In this document: positions 6,797 to 12,067 of the stretch, piece by piece | Numbering within the stretch: the first letter of the stretch is position 1 | Layout of the letters: every line of letters begins with the position of its first letter | DNA from: a bacterium | GTDB taxonomy: Bacteria; Actinomycetota; Acidimicrobiia; Acidimicrobiales; Ilumatobacteraceae | Direction: 5' to 3' | Assembly: GCA_029978815.1 (NCBI GenBank) | Contig: JAPOIQ010000010.1 | Coordinates: 1 to 12,067 of the forward strand | DNA: 12,067 nt | Program-made: the position numbers and the translations under genes | The notes under the pieces: generated by a model | The model's input: the letters and a program-made list of their open reading frames with translations, nothing else | Told to the model about the DNA's origin: nothing | Database searches by the model: none

Positions 6797-6829
6797 ACAG
6801 CCGGCTCGATCCCGCATCGAGCCGGCTGT
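6797..6829 (+). terminator. strong hairpin ending the rpsF-ssb-rpsR-rplI operon
   Basis: A perfect 14-bp GC-rich stem (ACAGCCGGCTCGAT at 6797-6810 with ATCGAGCCGGCTGT at 6816-6829) closes a CCCGC loop and is followed by the T-rich stretch TGTGTGTTT. It starts 28 bases after the rplI stop. The T run is broken by G, so it may be an imperfect intrinsic terminator, a common form in actinobacteria. It should insulate dnaB from ribosomal-operon transcription. Confidence 0.8.
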
Positions 6830-6866
6830 TGTGTGTTTACTGCTAAATCTGATGCCCCACGGTGAG

Positions 6867-6938
6867 AAATCCACATGTTTTTCCACAACTGAATTCACAT
6901 GGTTTTCCACAGAGTTGTACCCCTTCCTTCCCACAGGC
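6867..6938 (+). promoter_or_regulatory. 12-bp-phased array of DnaA-box-like sequences upstream of dnaB
   Basis: Six consecutive 12-bp slots start at 6867, 6879, 6891, 6903, 6915 and 6927. Their first nine bases are AAATCCACA, TTTTCCACA, GAATTCACA, TTTTCCACA, TTGTACCCC and CTTCCCACA. The two TTTTCCACA copies fit the relaxed DnaA box TTWTNCACA exactly; slots 1, 3 and 6 match TTATCCACA-type boxes at 7 of 9 positions; slot 5 is degenerate. The first two slots and the next two form a 24-bp imperfect tandem repeat (18 of 24 bases alike). All sites point the same way and end 24 bp before the dnaB ATG. A DnaA-bound control region for dnaB is the natural reading; another regulator recognising TCCACA is possible. 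Confidence 0.6.
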
Positions 6939-6962
6939 GAGACGTGAGAGAGTAGAGATCTG

Positions 6963-8420
6963 ATGAGTGAAGACGCGCCATTCCCCCCGCTACCACCCGA
7001 TGAGTACGGCCAAGACTCCGACGGGCCTGAAGCGTCGAGAGGTGGGAGTTCGTCGCGCAGTAACGCTCGAGGAAATCGCCGTCGATCTGGCTCAGTCGGT
7101 CGAGTGCCACCACACAACCTTGAGGCAGAAGAGTCAGTGCTCGGAGCGTTGCTGCTTTCTCGCGAAGCAATCGGCACGGTCTCTGAACTTGGCCTAAATC
7201 CCGACGATTTCTACCGTCCGGCTCACCGCCACATTTACGACGCAGTCCGCTCGCTGTACGCGAGTGCAGGCCCAGTCGATGTAGTGACGGTGGCCGATGA
7301 ACTTCGACGTCATGGACTGCTCGATGAAATCGGTGGATCGGAGAGTCTCCACGAACTGCAGAACATGACCCCAGCAGTTTCAAGTGTTGGCCACTACGCA
7401 AAAATCGTTCAAGACACCGCCCTTCTTCGGCGCCTCATTTTTGTTGCCGGAGATATCGCTGAAATTGCGTATGGAGAGCCTGATGATGTTGCCCAAGCGC
7501 TCGATGCAGCAGAAACGAAAGTGTTTCAGATCGCAGAAGATCGTGTCGCGGACACCACCCGAAGCCTCGATGATCTTCTGCCAGAAATCTTCCAGCAACT
7601 TGAAGACACGTTCCATCGCGGCGACGTCGTCACTGGCGTGCAAACCGGATTCGTCGATCTCGACGAGTTGCTATCTGGGCTACAACCCAACGCCCTGTAC
7701 ATCGTTGGGGCACGACCAGCAATGGGTAAGAGTGCATTTGGGCTCAATATTGCCTCCCATGTCGCAATGAACTCAGGACAACCGGTACTCGTGTTCTCAC
7801 TCGAGATGGGACACACCGAACTGTCGCATCGAATTCTCTCCTCGGAAGCGCGAGTGGATTCAGTGAAAATGCGAAAGGGCAATCTCCAAGACACCGATTG
7901 GACAAAGATCGGAAAGGCGATTGGCCGTCTCGAGGTGCCGATGTTCCTGGATGACAACCCTCGCGTCACCGTCATGGAAATCAGAGCGAAGGCCCGTCGC
8001 ATCAAAGCTCGCTATGGCGGACTTGGGCTCATCGTCATCGACTACATCCAGCTCATGACATCTGGGAACTTCGCAGAAAACCGTCAGCTCGAAGTTTCTG
8101 AGATCAGCAGAAACTTGAAGATCCTTGCACGAGAGCTCGAAGTGCCAATTATTGCGCTCAGTCAGCTAAGCCGTCGGCTTGAAGAACGGTCCGATAAGCG
8201 CCCCATGCTCTCCGACCTTCGCGAATCAGGGTCGCTTGAACAGGACGCAGACGTCGTCATGTTTTTGTATCGCGATGAGGTGTACAACCCTGACACAAAT
8301 GACCGAGCAAGTGCAGAGGTCATTGTGGCGAAACATCGTGCGGGCCCAATCGGCACGAGAAAGCTGGTTTGGCTTGGCCAGTACACGAGGTTCGAAAACG
8401 CTGCTCGCGGTGGCGTCTAA
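6963..8420 (+). CDS. dnaB: replicative DNA helicase DnaB
   Basis: The hexameric 5'-3' helicase that opens the replication fork. Of 485 residues, 1-47 are a Pro/Ser/Arg-rich, probably disordered leader absent from E. coli DnaB. The N-terminal domain follows (about 48-150, from PPHNLEAEESVLGALL), then a linker, then the RecA-like motor with Walker A GARPAMGKS (249-257), the SLEM segment (279-282), Walker B LIVIDYIQLM (356-365), SQLSRRLEER (400-409), the SDLRESGSLEQDADVV region (417-432) and KHRAGPIGT (457-465). No intein interrupts Walker A, although inteins are frequent in actinobacterial dnaB. The ATG at 6963 follows GAGAGTAGAG, a weak Shine-Dalgarno region, and gives a full N-terminal domain. 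A terminator separates it from rplI and the DnaA-box-like array lies directly upstream. Confidence 0.97.
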   Translation: MSEDAPFPPLPPDEYGQDSDGPEASRGGSSSRSNARGNRRRSGSVGRVPPHNLEAEESVLGALLLSREAIGTVSELGLNPDDFYRPAHRHIYDAVRSLYASAGPVDVVTVADELRRHGLLDEIGGSESLHELQNMTPAVSSVGHYAKIVQDTALLRRLIFVAGDIAEIAYGEPDDVAQALDAAETKVFQIAEDRVADTTRSLDDLLPEIFQQLEDTFHRGDVVTGVQTGFVDLDELLSGLQPNALYIVGARPAMGKSAFGLNIASHVAMNSGQPVLVFSLEMGHTELSHRILSSEARVDSVKMRKGNLQDTDWTKIGKAIGRLEVPMFLDDNPRVTVMEIRAKARRIKARYGGLGLIVIDYIQLMTSGNFAENRQLEVSEISRNLKILARELEVPIIALSQLSRRLEERSDKRPMLSDLRESGSLEQDADVVMFLYRDEVYNPDTNDRASAEVIVAKHRAGPIGTRKLVWLGQYTRFENAARGGV

Positions 8421-8438
8421 ATCACCCTCAAGCGCAGG

Positions 8439-8444
8439 CATACT
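8439..8444 (+). promoter_or_regulatory. candidate -10 element for the ABC exporter genes
   Basis: CATACT matches TATAAT at four positions, including the key second A and last T, and ends exactly 6 nt before the GTG at 8451. It fits a leaderless transcript starting within the 30-bp gap after dnaB. Confidence 0.35.
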
Positions 8445-8450
8445 CAACCT

Positions 8451-9413
8451 GTGACAGACCATCTTGCAGTTGAGATGCGAGGAGTGGTGAAGCGATTTGG
8501 CGACACCATTGCGTTGAACGGCGTTGACCTTTCCGTCCCGACCGGAGCCGTCTATGGATTGCTTGGTCCGAATGGTGCCGGCAAGACCACATAAGTCAAA
8601 GTTCTCACCACGCTTATTCGCCCCGATGCCGGAACAGCATTCATCGATGGAATCGACGTTGTTTCCCGACCTAATGAGGTTCGCCGTCGTATTGGTCTGA
8701 CCGGCCAGTATGCAGCGGTCGACGAACGACTCACTGCCCGTGAAAACCTCGTCTATGTTGGTCGACTCTTTCACCTTGGAACATCTGAGGCACGAAAACG
8801 AGCAGGCAACTTGCTCGATCGGTTCGATCTTTCTGACTCCGCAGATCGAGTGGTGAAGGGCTTTTCCGGAGGAATGCGCCGTCGCCTCGATATCGCAATG
8901 AGCCTTATTGCCGATCCATCGGTGTTATTTCTCGATGAGCCAACGACGGGTCTCGACCCGAGAAGCCGTCTTGGAATGTGGGATGTCATCGAAAACCTCG
9001 CAGCAGATGGAACAACAGTGCTCCTTACCACCCAGTACCTCGAAGAGGCCGACCGCCTAGCAGAGCAAATCGTCGTGATCGATCACGGTCATGTCATCGC
9101 GGAAGGCACTCCTGATGAACTGAAATCTCGAACCGGAGGAGCGTTGCTTCAGGTGTCAATCGCTCGTGCCGAAAATCGAGAGGTTGCACTCGCGGTGTTG
9201 TCGCCAATGTGTACTGGTCGGGTTGAGGTTCGGGACGATCGAACCTTTGAGGCTCCGATCGTTGCCGGTGACCGAGTGGTGCCAAGTGTGATTCGTGCAC
9301 TTGATGATGCTGGTGTTGACGTGCTCGACGTCGTCGTTCGACGCCCTTCACTTGACGACGTGTTTCTTGCGTTAACTGGTCACGCCGCTTCTACTGAGGA
9401 GGTTGAGTCATGA
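8451..9413 (+). pseudogene. DrrA-type ABC transporter ATPase with in-frame stop
   Basis: The reading frame from GTG 8451 encodes a complete DrrA-like ATPase of about 320 residues, except that codon 48 is TAA (8592-8594). Before it lie [12 protein letters not shown] and Walker [10 protein letters not shown] (39-47). After it, in the same frame, come the Q-loop (TGQYAAVDERLT, Q86), the signature FSGGM (138-142), Walker B FLDEPTTGLDP (160-170) and TTQYLEEAD, where Gln replaces the switch His as is common in DrrA-type ATPases. The C-terminal domain runs to the TGA that overlaps the permease start (ATGA). A normal product would pair with the permease to export a drug or lipid. As written, only a 47-residue stub is made, and any internal restart (for example TTG 8811) lacks Walker A. 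It could be a recent nonsense mutation or a sequence error. TAA also ends cca and dnaB, so the codon is not reassigned. Confidence 0.8.
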
Positions 9414-10186
9414 ATCGGTTCCAAACAACCCTTCACGACTCGATTGTCGAAGCAGAGCGACACCTGCGTGTGATTCCTCGCAATATCGAGTTACTTATTT
9501 TCGCGACGATCCAACCCATCATGTTTCTCGCACTGTTCGCATATGTGTTCGGTGGGTCAATTTCGATCCCCGGCTTCGAGAACTACGACCAGTTCCTCAT
9601 GCCTGGAATTTTCAGTCAATCGCTCGTCTTCGGCTCGGCATTTACCTCTATTGGTCTCGCAGAGGACCTCTCAAAAGGGCTCGTCGATCGTTTGCGTTCA
9701 CTCCCAATGAGTCGCTCAGCAGTCATCATTGGTCGGACGGTCAGTGACCTCGTTCGCAATCTCCTCACATTCTGCGTCATGCTCGCGGCAGCATTTCTGC
9801 TTGGCTTTCGTTTCGGTGGTTCGATCGTTGACGCAGCAATCGCCACAGGGCTGCTCGTGCTCTTCTCATATGCATTGAGTTGGGTGCAAGCTCTCATCGG
9901 CCTCGCAGTGTCTTCGGTTGAAGCAGCAAACTCCGCCGGATTCATTTGGATGTTCCCGTTGACGTTTGTGTCGTCAGCATTTGTTGACCCGTCGACCATG
10001 CCGAAATGGCTAGAGGTCGTTGCAAATGCGAATCCCTTCACCGTCGTGACAAACGCAGCACGAGCGCTTTATAACGGGTTACCAGTGGGCAACGATGCGT
10101 GGCTCTCACTCGCGTGGTCTATCGGGCTCATCGCAGTGTTCTCACTCATCGCCACCCGGAAGTTTTCGCGCTCAACATCGTCGTGA
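9410..10186 (+). CDS. DrrB-type ABC-2 transporter permease
   Basis: The membrane half of a drug- or lipid-export ABC transporter, 258 residues with about six transmembrane helices: near 28-47 (IFATIQPIMFLALFAYVFGG), 67-85, 112-131, 139-163, 171-190 and 232-247. A coupling helix region is suggested by LSKGLVDRLRSLPMSRSA (88-105), the usual ABC-2 pattern. The C-terminal ATRKFSRSTSS ending is typical of DrrB-like permeases. The ATG overlaps the ATPase stop by 4 bp (ATGA), so its translation would normally be coupled to the ATPase. The nonsense codon in the ATPase may therefore lower its expression or leave it without a partner. The substrate cannot be inferred. Confidence 0.92.
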   Translation: MNRFQTTLHDSIVEAERHLRVIPRNIELLIFATIQPIMFLALFAYVFGGSISIPGFENYDQFLMPGIFSQSLVFGSAFTSIGLAEDLSKGLVDRLRSLPMSRSAVIIGRTVSDLVRNLLTFCVMLAAAFLLGFRFGGSIVDAAIATGLLVLFSYALSWVQALIGLAVSSVEAANSAGFIWMFPLTFVSSAFVDPSTMPKWLEVVANANPFTVVTNAARALYNGLPVGNDAWLSLAWSIGLIAVFSLIATRKFSRSTSS

Positions 10187-10202
10187 TCGCTCCCGACGAT
10201 GT
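10175..10202. terminator. candidate bidirectional terminator between convergent genes
   Basis: ACATCGTCG (10175-10183) and CGACGATGT (10194-10202) form a perfect 9-bp stem with a 10-nt loop. It spans the permease stop codon (10184-10186) and ends just before the stop of the convergent gene (10205). No T run follows on either strand, so termination efficiency is doubtful. Confidence 0.4.
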
Positions 10203-10204
10203 GA

Positions 10205-11623
10205 TTACGTCAAGAGTTCAGTGGCACGTTCTCGAAGTTCGGTCAGCCGAATCTTGACTCCGTTCGGTCCATCAGTAATTGGGAACTCACTGAGGGGCAC
10301 CACGCGAACAGGAACCTTGTAGCGAGCGAGACGGCCGCGACAGTGCTCGATGACGGCATCTTCATCGATTACGGCTCCTGCTTCGGGGATCACGAATGCA
10401 ACTGGTCGTGACCCAGTCTCAAGTCCGACAGCGACGACCTGCGCATCAGCCACACCGGGGGCGCTGCACAGCGCTTCAGCGATTTCCGCCGGTGCAACAA
10501 GAAACCCACCGAGGCGAAGGATGTCACCGAGCCGCGAGATGTAGTGGAAGGTGCGTTCGTCGTCCATTTCCGCAAGATCACCGGTTTTGAACCAGACATT
10601 TCCTTCGTCATCAGTGACGCGGTGTTGATTAGTGAGATCGTCATCAACGGCGGCACCACCCTCTTGCAAGTAACCAGCAAACAAGCTTGGGCCACGAAGT
10701 TGCAGTTCACCATCGATAACACGTGCGGCCGCTCGCGGTGACACCAATGTGCCTCCAGCCCGCGAACGGCCTTTGGTGTCGAGATTTGGGTCACGTAACG
10801 AAAAGAGTGCCTGCACCTCGCTCATTCCATAGAGCCCCGTTAGGCGAGCACCCTTCGCATCAGCGCGGGTCACGATGTCGCTGAGTGATGTATTGAATTG
10901 GGCATATCCACTGAGCCGAATGTGCGAAAGATCGGCATCAGCGATCAACAACCGATGAAACATGTCGTCACTGCCATTCATCGCAGTGATGCGTTCTCGA
11001 TGGGTTAATGCTGCGGTTCCGTCCACCGAGAACTGGTGCACTAATACCCGTGCCCCAGAGGCAACAGCGGCGATAAGGCTGCTGAGACCGAAGGTTCCGC
11101 AGAGAGGTAGTGCCATAAGGATGGTGTCTGATGATGAGTACCCAAAGTGCTCAACGATTTCAATCGTGTGCTCGACGATCGAGCGTTGGTGATGCAAGAC
11201 CATTTTTGGCTTCGATGTGGTTCCTGAGGTCGTGAAGATGATGAACGGAAGATCAAGTGCGTCATTGCGAATCTCCGCGTCAGATTCTTCGATCACGGAA
11301 AGATCAGGATGACGGGCACCCGAGCGTTCTACGAGATCATCGACTTCAACCGGCGAATACTTCGTGTTCACCGCAACAACAACGATTCCTCCGAGTGCGG
11401 CAGCGAGGAGTAACTCGAGTGCCTCGATGTCGTTCCCACGATGGAGTGCCATTCTGTCGCCCGTGCTGAAACCCTGCGCGCGAAGCCGACGGAGTTGAGT
11501 TTCGGCACGAGCAACAAGGTCCTTGCTCGCAATTTCTTCACCATTGTCGAAGATGAGAACCGCATCAGATGATGAGAACAGGTCCGCCACATTCCGAAGA
11601 GTTGTTTCACGAAGAGACGCCAT
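10205..11623 (-). CDS. acyl-adenylate-forming enzyme (AMP-binding; acyl-CoA synthetase-like)
   Basis: A 472-residue member of the ANL superfamily, which activates a carboxylic acid with ATP to an acyl-AMP, usually before transfer to CoA. Motifs: phosphate-binding loop FTTSGTTSKPK (130-140; the usual Gly after TT is Ser), GLYGMSEV (263-270, the YGxTE motif), FKTGDLAEMD (345-354), SRLGDILRLGGFLVAPAEI (363-381; hinge and core A8), and NGVKIR (454-459) with K457 as the likely catalytic lysine. It is somewhat short for a fatty-acyl-CoA synthetase, mainly in the N-terminal domain. The ATG at 11623 is chosen; a GTG at 11638 in frame would add five residues. The gene is convergent with the ABC permease and divergent from the small membrane gene. 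The substrate is unknown, and no carrier protein, thioesterase or CoA-pathway gene is nearby. Confidence 0.88.
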   Translation of the reverse strand: MASLRETTLRNVADLFSSSDAVLIFDNGEEIASKDLVARAETQLRRLRAQGFSTGDRMALHRGNDIEALELLLAAALGGIVVVAVNTKYSPVEVDDLVERSGARHPDLSVIEESDAEIRNDALDLPFIIFTTSGTTSKPKMVLHHQRSIVEHTIEIVEHFGYSSSDTILMALPLCGTFGLSSLIAAVASGARVLVHQFSVDGTAALTHRERITAMNGSDDMFHRLLIADADLSHIRLSGYAQFNTSLSDIVTRADAKGARLTGLYGMSEVQALFSLRDPNLDTKGRSRAGGTLVSPRAAARVIDGELQLRGPSLFAGYLQEGGAAVDDDLTNQHRVTDDEGNVWFKTGDLAEMDDERTFHYISRLGDILRLGGFLVAPAEIAEALCSAPGVADAQVVAVGLETGSRPVAFVIPEAGAVIDEDAVIEHCRGRLARYKVPVRVVPLSEFPITDGPNGVKIRLTELRERATELLT

Positions 11624-11640
11624 ACTGCAGTGTCGCACGG

Positions 11641-11646
11641 CAGACT
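11641..11646 (+). promoter_or_regulatory. candidate -10 element for the small membrane protein gene
   Basis: CAGACT keeps the second A, fourth A and final T of TATAAT and ends exactly 6 nt before the ATG at 11653. It lies in the 29-bp gap between divergent start codons. On the other strand GACACT lies 5 nt before the ATG at 11623. Confidence 0.3.
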
Positions 11647-11652
11647 GTTGAG

Positions 11653-11880
11653 ATGTTCCTCGGAGAGGACCTCATTGCCTGGTTGTTACTTGCACTTGGC
11701 GGCGCGTTATGCGTCGGCAACCTGCTTGCACTTGTTCGCCCCCCAACGCCCCCGGAAGGATCCGTTGAGGCGCTGACCGATGCGGCCCCGCCACGACCAC
11801 CGCTTTTCCGCAGCCTGTTTTACGCAACACTTGGGTTCGTTGCGGCGGCATGGGCGCTTGCCACTTTGATCGCTGGGTAG
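11653..11880 (+). CDS. small two-helix membrane protein, function unknown
   Basis: A 75-residue protein with two predicted transmembrane helices (about 7-27, rich in Leu/Ala/Gly, and about 54-74, FYATLGFVAAAWALATLIAG). They are joined by a proline-rich acidic loop containing RPPTPPEG and PPRPP. I do not recognise a family. The ATG at 11653 follows a -10-like hexamer at the leaderless distance. A longer frame from 11569 exists but would overlap the divergent start codon and lacks support. Its stop lies 6 bp before the engB start, so the two are very probably co-transcribed. That suggests, but does not show, a link to cell-envelope or ribosome-assembly functions. Confidence 0.72.
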   Translation: MFLGEDLIAWLLLALGGALCVGNLLALVRPPTPPEGSVEALTDAAPPRPPLFRSLFYATLGFVAAAWALATLIAG

Positions 11881-11886
11881 GGACCA

Positions 11887-12067
11887 GTGGCAACAAAACC
11901 ATTGCAGTTGAAGTTCGTGCAGTCTGGCACTCGAGTTCATCAATTGCCGGAGATGGGTCCCGAAGTAGCGTTCGTCGGACGTTCGAATGTTGGTAAGAGC
12001 TCACTCATTAATGCTCTCGCTCATCAACGTCAGTTGGCGCGAGTATCAAATACTCCTGGCCGAACAC
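11887..12067 (+). CDS. engB: ribosome biogenesis GTP-binding protein EngB/YsxC (5' part)
   Basis: The first 60 codons of a small GTPase that acts in late assembly of the large ribosomal subunit; the rest lies beyond the window. Visible features: a short N-terminal strand [14 protein letters not shown], then [20 protein letters not shown] (25-44), which contains the G1 loop (G31 to S38), and VSNTPGRT (53-60), the switch I region characteristic of EngB. The GTG start at 11887 follows AGGGA (11879-11883) by 3 nt, a close but usable Shine-Dalgarno placement overlapping the stop codon of the preceding gene. This spacing suggests coupled translation. Confidence 0.93.
   Translation, partial: MATKPLQLKFVQSGTRVHQLPEMGPEVAFVGRSNVGKSSLINALAHQRQLARVSNTPGRT

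Noticed and set aside
6867..6938. Reading the 12-bp repeats as a CRISPR array
   Set aside because: The units are far too short, have no spacers of constant length, and no cas genes are present.
7707..7733. Possible intein insertion in the dnaB Walker A region
   Set aside because: The motor domain reads straight through with normal spacing, and the protein has ordinary length.
8592..8594. TAA recoded as an amino acid
   Set aside because: TAA ends both cca (1654) and dnaB (8420) at the expected protein ends, and nothing in the context suggests programmed readthrough.
8811..9413. A functional 200-residue ATPase starting at TTG 8811
   Set aside because: It would lack Walker A and the Q-loop, so it cannot hydrolyse ATP; it is the downstream remnant of the interrupted gene.

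Overview
The window looks like chromosomal core DNA from an actinobacterium, probably a moderate-GC member of the Acidimicrobiia. This placement is an inference from three things: an actinobacterial-type CCA-adding enzyme, a DUF5318 protein whose relative (Rv0049) lies just upstream of the rpsF-ssb-rpsR-rplI-dnaB block in mycobacteria, and repeated signs of leaderless transcription (TANNNT or similar hexamers 6-7 nt before ATG/GTG starts). There are no tRNA, rRNA, CRISPR, IS or phage genes, and no gene-free stretch over 300 bases.

Layout. Positions 1-165 (minus) may hold the 5' end of an unidentified gene divergent from cca (230-1654, tRNA nucleotidyltransferase). A membrane-anchored PAS-PAS-GGDEF-EAL cyclic-di-GMP enzyme follows (1693-3909). 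Next comes an overlapping pair: a DUF5318 zinc-ribbon protein (3955-4350) and a DUF192 lipoprotein (4350-4898). A 160-bp leader with a hairpin precedes rpsF-ssb-rpsR-rplI (5059-6769). This operon ends in a strong hairpin, and a 193-bp intergenic region with a phased array of DnaA-box-like sequences then leads into dnaB (6963-8420). After dnaB lies a DrrAB-type ABC exporter (8451-10186) whose ATPase gene has an in-frame TAA directly after the Walker A motif. A convergent acyl-adenylate-forming enzyme (10205-11623, minus) ends beside it. It is divergent from a two-helix membrane protein (11653-11880), which is followed by the start of engB/ysxC, cut by the window end.

How the parts relate. The centre couples translation (S6, S18, L9) with replication (SSB, DnaB), a classic bacterial arrangement. 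The rpsF leader may be an S6:S18 autoregulatory site. The hairpin after rplI and the DnaA-box-like array suggest that dnaB is controlled separately from the ribosomal genes, possibly by DnaA itself. The flanking genes are mostly housekeeping (tRNA end maturation, ribosome-assembly GTPase) with some signalling and transport.

Most notable observations: (1) six 12-bp-phased slots with TCCACA-type cores upstream of dnaB; (2) the nonsense codon in an otherwise intact ABC ATPase; (3) a 34-residue, strongly acidic C-terminal tail on ribosomal protein S18; (4) the same hairpin plus 13-nt Shine-Dalgarno element before both rpsF and ssb; (5) a recurring leaderless-promoter arrangement. I see no clear candidate for a wholly new multi-gene system.
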